A stretch of 64,000 nt of DNA. Source: Methylorubrum extorquens (GTDB lineage: Bacteria; Pseudomonadota; Alphaproteobacteria; Rhizobiales; Beijerinckiaceae). The stretch spans positions 2,486,001 to 2,550,000 of the forward strand of contig NZ_JALJXF010000001.1 in the NCBI RefSeq assembly GCF_024169925.1, read 5' to 3'. A program made the translations under genes and the position numbers. This document shows positions 8,147-17,007 of the stretch, piece after piece. A model generated the notes under the pieces. It was not told the origin of the DNA. It saw only the letters and a list, made by a program, of their open reading frames with translations, and made no database searches. The first letter of the stretch is position 1; each line of letters starts with the position of its first letter.

Positions 8147-9282
8147 GGCCGGGCGATCCGTCGGACGATCCGGGCCACGATGGCGGGATCGAGGTCGGGA
8201 TAGATCGGCAGGCAGAGCACCCGGTCGGCGGCCAGGGCTGCCACGGGCAGGTTCTCCCGCCGGGCACTTGGCAGGGTCCGGTACATCGGGTGGTCGGAGA
8301 TCAAGGGATGGAAGTAGCGCCGCGGGTGGATGCCGTCGTGCTTGAGCGCGTCGTAGAGCGCGTCGCGGCTGGTCGAGTAATCGGGGCCGACCAGGATCGG
8401 GAAATAGGCGTAGTTGGCCGCGCCCTCCCCGGCGAAGTCCAGGCAGCGAATGCCGGGAATGTCGTGCAATCCCTGCCGGTAGGCCTCGTCGATAGCCTGC
8501 CGCCGCGCGAGCACCGGGCCGATGTGTCGAAGCTGGACGAGGCCGAGCGCTGCATTCAGCTCGCTCATCTTGCCGTTCAAGCCCGTTCCGATAACGGAAG
8601 TCTCGTCTTCGAAGCCGAAGTTCTTGAGCTTGTCGATTCGGCCCTTCATCACCGGATCGGCGCAGACGATGGCGCCGCCCTCGAAGGTGTTGAACACCTT
8701 GGTGGCGTGGAAGCTCAGGACCGACAGGTCGCCGTGGTTCAGCACGCTTCCATCGCCGTGGCGCACGCCGAAGGCGTGGGCGGCGTCGTAGATCACCTTG
8801 AGCCCGTGCCGGGCAGCGATGTCCGCAATCGCCTCGACGTCGCAGGGCCGGCCATAGCAATGGACCGGCAGGATCGCGCTGGTGCGCGGGGTGATCGCGG
8901 CCTCGATCCGGGCGGGATCGAGGTTGAGTGTCACCGGGTCGATGTCGACGAAGACGGGGGTGAGCCCGCTCCAGAGCAGGGCGTGCGAGGTCGCGACGAA
9001 GGAATAGGGCGTCGTGATCACCTCGCCCGTGAGGTCGAGCGCCCGCAGGGCCATGATCAGCGCCGTCGTCGCGTTGTTGAACAGGGCCACCTGCGGCACG
9101 CCGAGATAGTCGCTCAGGCGCGTTTCCAGCTCCTGATGGAACGGGCCGCCATTGGTCAGGATCCGCGTCTGCCAGATCTGCCGCAGCAGCGGCTCGAACT
9201 CTTCGAACGGCGGCAGGAACGGGCGGGTGACGTAGACCGGGGCGGCCGCGTCCTCCGCCCCTGAGCCCGCTTGAGAAATCAT
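8143..9282 (-). CDS. DegT/DnrJ/EryC1-family sugar aminotransferase
   Basis: This is a PLP-dependent aminotransferase that makes amino sugars from nucleotide-linked keto sugars. The Schiff-base Lys lies in SFHATKVFNTFEGG, the PLP-ring stacking and phosphate residues are in YDAAHAFG and FNNATTALIMAL, and the substrate loop PYSFVATSHAL is intact. Starting at ATG 9282 gives 379 residues, the usual family length. An in-frame ATG at 9420 would add 46 residues of unclear character and overlap the upstream gene by 20 bases. It resembles FdtB/VioA-type enzymes, but the sugar specificity is not readable. It is part of the coupled minus-strand locus. Confidence 0.85.
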   Translation of the reverse strand: MISQAGSGAEDAAAPVYVTRPFLPPFEEFEPLLRQIWQTRILTNGGPFHQELETRLSDYLGVPQVALFNNATTALIMALRALDLTGEVITTPYSFVATSHALLWSGLTPVFVDIDPVTLNLDPARIEAAITPRTSAILPVHCYGRPCDVEAIADIAARHGLKVIYDAAHAFGVRHGDGSVLNHGDLSVLSFHATKVFNTFEGGAIVCADPVMKGRIDKLKNFGFEDETSVIGTGLNGKMSELNAALGLVQLRHIGPVLARRQAIDEAYRQGLHDIPGIRCLDFAGEGAANYAYFPILVGPDYSTSRDALYDALKHDGIHPRRYFHPLISDHPMYRTLPSARRENLPVAALAADRVLCLPIYPDLDPAIVARIVRRIARP

Positions 9283-9400
9283 CTTCGGGGCGGTGTCGAG
9301 GGCCCGTACGAATTCCTGCTCCAGCCGGCACAGGGTGGCCTGTACGGGAAGCTTGCCCTGAGAAGTGGGTGACGGGAGGCTGTCTGCCTCAAAAGTCGGA

Positions 9401-11566
9401 TCAAGCGGCGCGGTTCGCATCGACCCAGCGCCCCCACATGGTGCGGAAGGCGTCCGCGACCTCCCCGGCGAAGCGGGCGTGATCCATCAGCGCGCTGGCG
9501 AAGACCCGTTCGCGAAGCCCTGAGCGAATGGCGCGTAGACGATCGCGATCGTCGGCGAGAGCGACGGCGCGGCCCGTGTAATCTTCCGGCGTCGCCGCCG
9601 CGAGTTCCTCGATCCCGACCGCTCGCAAGGCGGCGACGCCTGAGCGTGCGACCGCATGAGTGCCTGCCAAGACGATCAAGGGCACGCCCATAGCCAGCGT
9701 GTCGCAGCTCGTCGTTCCGCCGTTATAGGGGAAGGAATCCAGGGCAATGTCGATCTCGTGGTAGAGCGCGTAGTAGCCGCTGGTGACGCGCGGGTGCAGG
9801 CGCACCCGGTCGAGCGGCAGTCCGGCCCGCGACAGGCGTGCCTCGACTTGCGCCCGGATCTCCGGTGTATCCACATCGGCGGCGACCATGAACAAGCGCG
9901 CATCGGGCAGCGCCCTCAGGATCTCGGCCCAGGCTTCCAGCGCCCGGTCGCCGATCTTCTCGAAGCGGTTCATCGTGCCGAAGGTGACGAAGCCGTTATC
10001 CTCGAACGGCGCCCGCTCGCGCACCGGCGGGATGTCGCCGGGGGCCTCGTAGGTGGCCGACACGCCGGGCAGCCGCCACAGGGTCTCCGTATGCAGCGTG
10101 TCCGACAGGCCTGGCTCGTCGTGGCCGAAATCGGTCAGGCGGTAATCCATGGCGCGCAGGCCGGTGGTGGCGGGGTGGCCGATCCACGTGACCTGAACCG
10201 GCGCCGGCTTGCGGGCGAAGACGAGCAGCCGGTGGCCGGCGCTGTGACCCGAGAGGTCGACGAGGATGTCGATGGCGTGCGCCTCGATCAGGTTGGCGGC
10301 CGCGTCGTCGTCCAGGGCGGCGATGTTGTGCCAGTCGTCGAACCGCGGGCGCAGGCGCGCCGAGACGCCGTCCTCGGCCGCCTGGGTCATGTAGGCGCGC
10401 GTCTCGAACCCCGTACGGTCGAAGTGGCGCAGGAACGGCTCGATGAACCGCGCCACGGCGTGGGTGCAGAGGTCGGCCGAGACGAACCCGATCCGCAGGC
10501 GCCGGTCGGGATCGCGGTCGTTGGCAAAGGGGCGCCGCCGCAGGAGCGGGTCGGCGAGGCGCGTCCCGAAGCTCCGGGCGTCGGCGGCGTACTCCGTCGG
10601 TGGGATGCCCTCGGCGTAGAGCTTGGCGAAGAGCCGATTGGAATGCGCTGCGACGTTGCGCGGATCGAGCGCCAGAGCCCGGTCGAAGCTCGCGATCGCT
10701 TCGGGCAGGCGCCCGAGGCTCTTCAGGCCGCATCCGAGATTGATGTGGGCGCCGGAGAAGTTCGGATTGAGCGTGATCGAGCGCTGGGCGTGGCTCACGG
10801 CCGAGGCGTGATGGCTCACGCGCTGGAATGCGCCGGCCAGATTCGAATGCGCGATGGCCAGATCCGGATCGAGCTCGATCGCCTTTTCCAGCGCCGAGAT
10901 CGCGGCCGGGTGATCGCCGCGCGTGATGAGGAGGGCACCGAGGCTGCTGAAGAAGCTGGCGTTGTCGGGCTCGCGGTAGATCGCGATGCTGAACAGATCG
11001 TAGGCCTGCTCATGACGGCCGCCCCGGGCGGCGGCGGCGCCCGCGAGATGGGTCGCCTTGGCGTGGGTGTCGTCCAGGCCGATGACGAGGTCGAACAGGA
11101 TCTCGGCGCTGGGCAGATCGTCCGCCTCGTAATGCGCCCGGCCCAGGTTGAAGGCCTGGTCAACGAAGTCCTTGAGGACCTTGCGGGTCTCGTCGTCGGG
11201 CAGTCCCTGGTCGCGGAAGCGCTCCATGAGCGCACGCGCCTCGCTCGCCCGATTCAGCGTCAGCAGCGTGCTGGCGAGGGCGAGCCAGTATGCCGGACGC
11301 TCGGGCGCGGCCCTGAGAGCGGCGACGAAGTGCGGCACCGCCGAGGCCGGCGCTTCGATCCGGCTGGTGAACACCCCGAGTTCGAAATGCGCCGCGGCGT
11401 GGCCGGGTGCGGCTTCGAGCGCGAGCTGGAGGTTGCGGCGGGCCTTGTCGAAGCGGCCGGAAGCCCGGTGGGTCGCGGCCTTGGCGAGGTAGCGTTCGAC
11501 CGGCTCCGCGGCTGATGCCTTCCCGGACGCCCTCCCGACCGTGCGCGTTGTACGATGTTCGAGCAT
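9401..11566 (-). CDS. TPR-repeat O-GlcNAc-transferase-like glycosyltransferase (GT41)
   Basis: This protein has 721 residues. About eight tetratricopeptide repeats fill residues 35-330 (for example AHFELGVFTSRIEAPASAVP and DLAIAHSNLAGAFQRVSHHA). A GT-B catalytic part of the GT41/SPINDLY type follows, with RRLRIGFVSADLCTHAVARF, VDLSGHSAGHRLLVFARKPA, APVQVTWIGHPATTGL and SFPYNGGTTSCDTLAMGVPL. AGGAAGG six bases before the ATG supports the start. Bacterial members glycosylate proteins, including flagellins, or act on surface glycans in the cytoplasm. It heads the glycan locus, so the amino sugar made downstream is a candidate donor. That link is inference. Confidence 0.88.
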   Translation of the reverse strand: MLEHRTTRTVGRASGKASAAEPVERYLAKAATHRASGRFDKARRNLQLALEAAPGHAAAHFELGVFTSRIEAPASAVPHFVAALRAAPERPAYWLALASTLLTLNRASEARALMERFRDQGLPDDETRKVLKDFVDQAFNLGRAHYEADDLPSAEILFDLVIGLDDTHAKATHLAGAAAARGGRHEQAYDLFSIAIYREPDNASFFSSLGALLITRGDHPAAISALEKAIELDPDLAIAHSNLAGAFQRVSHHASAVSHAQRSITLNPNFSGAHINLGCGLKSLGRLPEAIASFDRALALDPRNVAAHSNRLFAKLYAEGIPPTEYAADARSFGTRLADPLLRRRPFANDRDPDRRLRIGFVSADLCTHAVARFIEPFLRHFDRTGFETRAYMTQAAEDGVSARLRPRFDDWHNIAALDDDAAANLIEAHAIDILVDLSGHSAGHRLLVFARKPAPVQVTWIGHPATTGLRAMDYRLTDFGHDEPGLSDTLHTETLWRLPGVSATYEAPGDIPPVRERAPFEDNGFVTFGTMNRFEKIGDRALEAWAEILRALPDARLFMVAADVDTPEIRAQVEARLSRAGLPLDRVRLHPRVTSGYYALYHEIDIALDSFPYNGGTTSCDTLAMGVPLIVLAGTHAVARSGVAALRAVGIEELAAATPEDYTGRAVALADDRDRLRAIRSGLRERVFASALMDHARFAGEVADAFRTMWGRWVDANRAA

Positions 11567-11663
11567 GCCCGGCCTTCCTGCACCAGCCGGACGTTAGGAA
11601 TTGTTTGACTAACAGATCGTTAACGCTGCGTTGAACGCTTTATGCGGCAGGTCCGAAACGACG

Positions 11664-11686
11664 AAAGCCGCCTTGCGGCGGCTTTT
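11664..11686 (-). terminator. Intrinsic terminator after tRNA-Gly
   Basis: A perfect 9-bp stem (AAAGCCGCC / GGCGGCTTT) with a TTGC loop lies about 30 bases beyond the 3' end of the tRNA on the minus strand and is followed by a short T run there. Its symmetric A and T ends let it act on both strands. Confidence 0.75.
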
Positions 11687-11715
11687 CGTAGGTCGGTCAG
11701 TTCTTTTAAGGAAAC

Positions 11716-11790
11716 TGGAGCGGGCGAAGGGATTCGAACCCTCGACCCCAACCTTGGCAAGGTTGTGCTCTACCCCTGAGCTACACCCGC
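11716..11790 (-). tRNA. tRNA-Gly (anticodon GCC)
   Basis: Read on the minus strand, the sequence starts GCGGGTG, has the D-arm GTAGCTCAGGGGTAGAGC, the anticodon loop TTGCCAA, and the T-arm GGGTTCGAATCCC, then closes with CGCCCGC T CCA. The acceptor stem pairs over seven positions with one G-T pair. The anticodon GCC reads GGC and GGT glycine codons. CCA is encoded. It stands alone between the GT41 and Nudix genes, with a terminator downstream. Confidence 0.97.
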
Positions 11791-11895
11791 TCTCTTGTCC
11801 GTCCGTCCGGCGCCGTGGGCGCGTCCGTCGGTGGCGCTGGTAAACACTATCCCGGCCGGGGATGCAAGCGCCAAGGTCGGATTTTTTTGCGCGGC

Positions 11896-12372
11896 TCACC
11901 AAAGCTCGGCCGGAGGCTGGCCGCCGCGGATTTCCTCGAGACGGGCGCGGGTGGCGCGGGTGGTGTCGGCCGGCAGCGCATCGAGGGGGAAGAAGCCGGC
12001 CTCGGCGATCTCGCGGTCCGGCCGCTTCGGGTACGCCACCGTGAAGGCCGGGACGACGTAGACGGCGATGTGATCGCGGCGCTGCGCGCCGGGGTTCAGG
12101 AAGAAGCCGTGCAGCCGCATGCCGCCGTCGGGTGTCACTACGATCTCGGCCTCTTCGCGGAACTCGCGGATCATGGCGGCGGGGCCGCTCTCGCCCGGAT
12201 CGATCCCGCCCCCCGGCAGATGCCAGCCGCCGACATAGGTATGGCGCACGAGGCAGACCCGCCCCTGCCCGTCGATGGCGACGCCGCGCACGCCCAGCGT
12301 CATGCCGCGGGTCAGGAGCGCGACCCGGAGGGACAGGCGGTGGAGCCAGGGGCGGTCGAGATTCGGGATCAT
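11896..12372 (-). CDS. Nudix hydrolase
   Basis: This 158-residue protein from ATG 12372 contains a full Nudix box [20 protein letters not shown], continuing EAEI (consensus GX5EX7REUXEEXGU, with the final Gly replaced in the EAEIV segment). Family members hydrolyse nucleoside diphosphates linked to another group, usually as clean-up enzymes, with Mg bound by the REFREE glutamates. The neighbours are unrelated housekeeping genes; the FAH-family gene upstream ends 44 bases beyond this start on the same strand, so co-transcription is likely. The substrate is not predictable. Confidence 0.85.
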   Translation of the reverse strand: MIPNLDRPWLHRLSLRVALLTRGMTLGVRGVAIDGQGRVCLVRHTYVGGWHLPGGGIDPGESGPAAMIREFREEAEIVVTPDGGMRLHGFFLNPGAQRRDHIAVYVVPAFTVAYPKRPDREIAEAGFFPLDALPADTTRATRARLEEIRGGQPPAELW

Positions 12373-12415
12373 GCCGGGTCTTGTAGACGGTGGCGCCCCC
12401 TCCGTCCCGGCCCGA

Positions 12416-13111
12416 TCACACGACCTTGAGCGCGATCGCTCCGACACCCTCGATCCGCGCGCTCATGGTCTGGCCGCGTTGCACCGCCCCGACGCCCGAG
12501 GGCGTGCCGGTGAGGATCAGGTCGCCGGGATGAAGCTCGAAATAGGTCGAGAGCAGCGCGACCTGCTCCGGCACCGACCAGATCATCTCGGAGAGGTCGC
12601 CCCGCTGGCGCTCGGCGCCATCGACGGCGAGCGTGATCGCGCCCGAGCGGGGGTGGCCGATGACGCCCGCCGGCCGCAGGGCGCCGATGGGGGCGGAGAA
12701 ATCCGCCGCCTTGCCGAGCTCCCAGGGGCGCGCCTGCCGCTTGGCCTCGTCCTGAAGGTCGCGCCGGGTCATGTCGAGGCCGACCGCGTAGCCGTAGACA
12801 TGCGTGCCGGCGCTCTCCACCGGGATGTCGCGCCCGCCCCGGCCGAGGGCCGCCACCAGCTCCACCTCGAAATGGTAGTTCTCGGTGCGCGGTGGATAGG
12901 GATGCTCGATCGTCGCGCCCTCGGGCACGATCTGAAGCGCGTCAGCGGGCTTGAGGAAGAAGAAGGGCGGGTCGCGCTCGTCGGCGCCCATCTCGCGGGC
13001 ATGGGCTCGGTAGTTGCGGCCCACGCAATAGACCCGGCGCACGGGAAACAGGTCGGAACTGCCGTGGATCGGCAGCGCCGTGCGCGGCGGGTTCGGAATC
13101 ACGGACAGCAT
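12416..13111 (-). CDS. Fumarylacetoacetate hydrolase-family protein
   Basis: This 231-residue, single-domain protein belongs to the FAH superfamily (fumarylpyruvate hydrolase or oxaloacetate decarboxylase type). The core starts at [18 protein letters not shown]. The metal-binding acidic residues are in [13 protein letters not shown], and [14 protein letters not shown] and [14 protein letters not shown] are the conserved substrate-pocket strands. The family cleaves C-C bonds in beta-diketo acids or decarboxylates oxaloacetate. It diverges from the FAD-linked oxidase gene across a 223-base gap, which may hold both promoters. The exact substrate is unknown. Confidence 0.88.
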   Translation of the reverse strand: MLSVIPNPPRTALPIHGSSDLFPVRRVYCVGRNYRAHAREMGADERDPPFFFLKPADALQIVPEGATIEHPYPPRTENYHFEVELVAALGRGGRDIPVESAGTHVYGYAVGLDMTRRDLQDEAKRQARPWELGKAADFSAPIGALRPAGVIGHPRSGAITLAVDGAERQRGDLSEMIWSVPEQVALLSTYFELHPGDLILTGTPSGVGAVQRGQTMSARIEGVGAIALKVV

Positions 13112-13334
13112 GGCGCCTCAAGCCTCGTCTTCGGAGGGACGGAAAACGCGGTTGGATCGGGCCGCGATCCGCTGCGCAAGGAAAACCCGCAAGCGCCCGG
13201 TGCGTGCCATCCCCCCCGCATGCCTTTCCCGGCCTCCCCCGTCCCCGCATCTCCGCCCCTCGGTGCAAATGCCGTTCCCCCGGCCTATCTCAGCCGGACG
13301 ACGCCTTCATTCGGCCCCGCCGCCCCCTCCATCG

Positions 13335-14789
13335 ATGACCGACACACCCCTCTCCCACGATCGCCTCCTCGCCACACTCTCCGAGCGGCTCGGGGGCCGG
13401 CACGTGCGCACCGATCCGGCCGAGATCGCACCGCATCTCGTCGAGTCGCGCGGGCTCTATCGCGGCCATGCTCTCGCCGTCGTGGCGCCGGGCACGACCG
13501 AGGAGGTCGCCTTCGCCGTGCGAACCTGCGCCGCGGCGCGGGTGCCAGTGGTGGCGCAGGGCGGCAATACCGGGCTCGTCGGCGGCGGCGTGCCCTTCGG
13601 CGGGATCGTGCTGTCCCTGAACCGCCTCGACCGGCTGCGTGCGGTCGATCCCCTCGGCGCCAGCATGACGGTGGAAGCCGGCATGATCCTCGCCGACGTG
13701 CAGGCCGCCGCCGACGCGGCGGGGATGCTGTTCCCGCTCTCCTGGGCGGCGGAGGGCACGGCCCGGATCGGCGGCGGCCTCGCCACCAATGCCGGGGGGC
13801 TGGCGGTGCTGGCCTACGGCAATGCCCGCGATCTCGTGCTCGGACTCGAAGTGGTGCTTGCCGACGGGCGGATCTGGAACGGGCTGAAGGCGCTGCGCAA
13901 GAACAACGCCGGCTACGACCTCAAGCACCTGTTCGTCGGCTCGGAGGGCACGCTCGGCATCATCACCGCCGCGACCCTGAAGCTGTACCCCAAGCCCCTC
14001 TCGACCTGTGTCGGCTTCGTCGGCCTTCCCTCGGCGCGGGTGGCGCTCAGTCTGTTCGCACGGCTTCGGGCCGGCGCCGACCGGGGGCTGACGGCCTTCG
14101 AGTACATCCCCCGCTTCGGCCTGGAGATGGTGCTGAGACACGGGATCGACGTGCGTCCGCCGCTCGCCGGCCCTCACGCCGCCTACGCCCTGGTGGAGCT
14201 GTCCTCGCCCCGCCCCGGCTCCGACACCCGCGGCGAGATGGAAGCTTTGCTCGCCGAGGCGATGGAGGCGGGGCTGGTGGAGGATGCGGTGATCGGCGGC
14301 AGCGCGGCCCAGGACGCCGCCCTGTGGCGCCTGCGCGAGTTGCTGCCCGAGGTGCAGAAGGCGGAGGGCGGCTCGATCAAGCACGACGTCTCGCTGCCGC
14401 TCTCGCGCCTCGCCGACTTCCTGGAAGAGGCGAGCGCGGCCTGCGAGGCGGCGATGCCGGGCCTGCGCCCCTGCCCGTTCGGGCATTTCGGCGACGGCAA
14501 CATCCACTTCAACCTGACCCAGCCGGTCGGCATGGAGAAGACGGCGTTCCTGAGCCAATGGGGCCGCTTCAACGCCATCGTCCACGGTATCGTCGAGCGC
14601 ATGGACGGCTCGATCGCCGCCGAGCACGGCATCGGCCTGATCAAGCGCGACGAACTCGCCCGCACCGCCGACCCCGTCGGCCTCGATCTGATGCGCCGGT
14701 TGAAGGCCGCTCTCGACCCGCACGACGGCCTCAATCCGGGCAAGGTCGTGGCCCTCTCGGACGATCCGCCGCCGGCTCTTCCGGTCTGA
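13335..14789 (+). CDS. FAD-linked oxidase, D-2-hydroxyacid dehydrogenase type (D-2-hydroxyglutarate/D-lactate/GlcD-like)
   Basis: This protein has 484 residues from ATG 13335. The N-terminal half is a PCMH-type FAD domain (VPVVAQGGNTGLVGGGVPFG, IGGGLATNAGGLAVLAYGN, YDLKHLFVGSEGTLGIITAA). The C-terminal half is the FAD-oxidase C domain with PFGHFGDGNIHFNLTQP and SIAAEHGIGLIKRDEL, whose His residues bind metal and substrate. It oxidises a D-2-hydroxyacid and feeds electrons onward. Closest in plan to D-2-hydroxyglutarate dehydrogenase; D-lactate or glycolate cannot be excluded. The long open frame upstream of the ATG is ordinary GC-rich read-through. Confidence 0.85.
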   Translation: MTDTPLSHDRLLATLSERLGGRHVRTDPAEIAPHLVESRGLYRGHALAVVAPGTTEEVAFAVRTCAAARVPVVAQGGNTGLVGGGVPFGGIVLSLNRLDRLRAVDPLGASMTVEAGMILADVQAAADAAGMLFPLSWAAEGTARIGGGLATNAGGLAVLAYGNARDLVLGLEVVLADGRIWNGLKALRKNNAGYDLKHLFVGSEGTLGIITAATLKLYPKPLSTCVGFVGLPSARVALSLFARLRAGADRGLTAFEYIPRFGLEMVLRHGIDVRPPLAGPHAAYALVELSSPRPGSDTRGEMEALLAEAMEAGLVEDAVIGGSAAQDAALWRLRELLPEVQKAEGGSIKHDVSLPLSRLADFLEEASAACEAAMPGLRPCPFGHFGDGNIHFNLTQPVGMEKTAFLSQWGRFNAIVHGIVERMDGSIAAEHGIGLIKRDELARTADPVGLDLMRRLKAALDPHDGLNPGKVVALSDDPPPALPV

Positions 14790-15167
14790 GGGTCGGTGTG
14801 ACGGCGCGCACGCGGGAACGCACGGCGACGTCGATGGGTTGTTGTGCAACGCACAAGATGGCTGCATGATCCGGGTCACAGGGCCGGGAATCAGCCTTGC
14901 GCGCAACCGGAATGAAGCCCGGATGGTGAAATCGTTAACCCTTGCGACGCGACAATCGCCCTCTGCGGCGGCCGGCGGCGAGAGAGCCCGCCTCGGTTTC
15001 GTCGCATGACGATTTTACGCCCTCGTCCCACATACCGCAGTGCGGTGCACCTTCCCCCGAAGGCGGCCCGCCGCAGCGGCGGGCGATGGGGGCGAGCCAT
15101 TCGACGCGTACTCTGCGGCGCGCGCCCCGAACATTCCCGTCCGCACCGACTTAGAAGGAGACCATTG
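14790..15167. other. Intergenic region before the DUF2218 gene
   Basis: No gene is supported here. It holds an inverted repeat at 14842-14856 (listed separately), a GC-rich perfect palindrome at 15066-15084 (GCCCGCCGC around a single A), and, at its end, the strong ribosome-binding site of the DUF2218 gene. Confidence 0.5.
14842..14856. promoter_or_regulatory. Inverted repeat TTGTGC-N3-GCACAA, possible operator
   Basis: Two 6-bp arms separated by AAC form a symmetric site about 310 bases upstream of the DUF2218 start and 50 bases after the oxidase stop. Its TGC...GCA core is of the kind bound by dimeric repressors. No target or regulator is established, and it may be chance. Confidence 0.25.
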
Positions 15168-15461
15168 ATGCCCATCTCACAGGCCCGGGTGCCGACTGCG
15201 GAAGCCAGCCGCTACCTGAAGCAGCTCTGCCGCCACTGGAGCCACAAGTTCCCGGTCGAGGAGAGCGGCGACAAGGGCCGGGTTCCGTTCGGCGAGGACC
15301 GGATCTGCACCTTCGAGGCGAGCCCCGATGCCCTGGTGATGCAGGTGGCCACGCCCGACCCGGCCGGCCTGACACGGCTGGAGAATGTGGTCTCCGACCA
15401 TCTCCTGCGCTTTGCCTTCCGCGAAAATCTGGGTGACATCACGTGGTCGCGCGCGGCCTGA
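15168..15461 (+). CDS. DUF2218 domain-containing protein
   Basis: This 97-residue protein matches the DUF2218 family along its whole length: ASRYLKQLCRHWSHKFPVEE, then RICTFEASPDALVMQVATP and LENVVSDHLLRFAFRENL. AAGGAG eight bases before ATG 15168 fixes the start. Members are small soluble proteins often found near iron-siderophore genes, with no settled biochemical role; no such genes are nearby here. The M29 peptidase gene follows 78 bases later on the same strand. Confidence 0.85.
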   Translation: MPISQARVPTAEASRYLKQLCRHWSHKFPVEESGDKGRVPFGEDRICTFEASPDALVMQVATPDPAGLTRLENVVSDHLLRFAFRENLGDITWSRAA

Positions 15462-15539
15462 GCCGCGGATCGGTCTGACGGGATCGGTTCTTGGGCCGGG
15501 AAGACGGTGCGCGGCGAGACAGCCTGGAGAACCCATTCC

Positions 15540-16796
15540 ATGAGCCAGACGCCGGGCACGGCCGCCCTCCCCTTCACCGAGCGCCTCGACCGGCTGGCGG
15601 AAGTCGCCGTGCGGGTCGGCCTCGGGTTGCAGGCGGGCCAGGAACTGGTGATGACGGCGCCGCTCGAAGCGGTGCCGCTGGCCCGCGCCATCACCGAGCA
15701 GGCCTACAAGGCCGGCGCCGCGCTGGTCACCACCTTCTACGCGGACGACGCCGCGACGCTGGCGCGCTTCGCCCACGCGCCCGACGAGGCGTTCGACCGG
15801 GCTGCCGGCTGGCTCTATGCCGGCATGGCCGACGCTTACCGCAACGGAGCGGCCCGGCTCGCCATCTCGGGCGACGACCCGTCCCTGCTGGCGGGTCAGG
15901 ACCCGTCCAAGGTCGCCCGCGCCAACCGTTCGCGCTCGCAGGCCTATGTGCCGGCGCTGGAACTGATCGCCGGCTTCTCCACCAACTGGACCATCGTCTC
16001 CGCCGCAACCAAGCCCTGGGCGCGCACGGTCTTCCCCGATCTGCCCGAGGACGAGGCGGTCGCGCGCCTGTGGGACGCGGTGTTTTCCGCCTCGCGCATC
16101 GATGGACCCGACCCCGTCGCGGCCTGGGGCGCACATAACCGCGATCTCGCCCGCCGCACCGAGCGGCTCAACGGTGCCCGCTTCTCCGCCCTGCGCTTCC
16201 GCGGCCCCGGCACCGACCTCACCGTGGGGCTCGCCGACGATCACGAATGGTGCGGCGGCGCCACGTCCGCCAAGAACGGCATCGTCTGCAACGCCAACAT
16301 CCCGACCGAGGAGGTGTTCACCACGCCGCACCGGGCACGGGTGGAGGGATACGTCGCCAGCACCAAGCCGCTCTCCTACCAGGGCACCCTGATCGACGAC
16401 ATCCGCGTGCGCTTTTCCGAGGGGCGAATCGTCGAGGCGCAGGCGCGCACCGGCAGCGACGTGCTCGCCAAGGTGCTCGACACCGACGAGGGCGCCGCCC
16501 GCCTCGGCGAGGTGGCCCTGGTGCCCGCCTCCTCGGCGATCTCGGCCTCGGGTCTCCTGTTCTACAACACGCTCTACGACGAGAACGCCGCGAGCCACAT
16601 CGCCCTGGGGCAGGCCTACTCGAAATGCTTCCGCAACGGCGGCGAGGGCCTGAGCGAGGCGGATCTCGCCGAGCGCGGCGCCAACCGCAGCCTGATCCAT
16701 ATCGACTGGATGATCGGCTCGGCCGGGATCGACGTGGACGGCCTCACCGCCTCGGGCGAGGCGGTGCCGGTGATGCGCCGCGGCGAGTGGGTCTGA
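15540..16796 (+). CDS. M29-family aminopeptidase
   Basis: This protein has 418 residues from ATG 15540 (GGAG upstream). The N-terminal domain (residues about 10-200) and the catalytic domain match thermophilic-type M29 aminopeptidases: DLTVGLADDHEWCGGATSAK, CNANIPTEEVFTTPHRARVE, GLLFYNTLYDENAASHIALG and LIHIDWMIGSAGIDVDG, which carry the Glu, His and Asp ligands of the two-metal site. It removes N-terminal residues from peptides in the cytoplasm. It stands behind DUF2218, possibly in one transcript. No abnormality is seen. Confidence 0.92.
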   Translation: MSQTPGTAALPFTERLDRLAEVAVRVGLGLQAGQELVMTAPLEAVPLARAITEQAYKAGAALVTTFYADDAATLARFAHAPDEAFDRAAGWLYAGMADAYRNGAARLAISGDDPSLLAGQDPSKVARANRSRSQAYVPALELIAGFSTNWTIVSAATKPWARTVFPDLPEDEAVARLWDAVFSASRIDGPDPVAAWGAHNRDLARRTERLNGARFSALRFRGPGTDLTVGLADDHEWCGGATSAKNGIVCNANIPTEEVFTTPHRARVEGYVASTKPLSYQGTLIDDIRVRFSEGRIVEAQARTGSDVLAKVLDTDEGAARLGEVALVPASSAISASGLLFYNTLYDENAASHIALGQAYSKCFRNGGEGLSEADLAERGANRSLIHIDWMIGSAGIDVDGLTASGEAVPVMRRGEWV

Positions 16797-16867
16797 CGCG
16801 CCGTCCTCGACGCAGGATCGGCCGCGGCCGAGACCACGTTCGTCTCGGACCCTTCCTCACCGGTCCC

Positions 16868-16897
16868 TGGCGTCGGTTCCCGTGGCGTCGGTTCCCG
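16868..16897 (+). repeat. Two 15-bp tandem repeats
   Basis: The unit TGGCGTCGGTTCCCG occurs twice in direct succession, followed by a third TGG, between the M29 peptidase and the CDP-glycerol glycerophosphotransferase-like gene. No function is evident. Confidence 0.7.
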
Positions 16898-17007
16898 TGG
16901 TCTTGCAACGGGTGCGACGATGGTGGACAGCGGGCCCGAGCGGACAACGCCTCCCAGTGTGACGGGGCCCGTTGGCCGGCGTGAGGATCAAGCCGGGTCG
17001 GCGGGCT

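Noticed and set aside
9656..11515. 619-codon plus-strand ORF opposite the GT41 gene
   Set aside because: It is antisense shadow of a clear coding frame: repetitive Gly/Arg/Val composition, no ribosome-binding site and no domain.
12275..14869. 864-codon plus-strand ORF
   Set aside because: It runs out of frame through the real oxidase gene and antisense through the FAH-family gene; Arg/Pro-rich with no domain.
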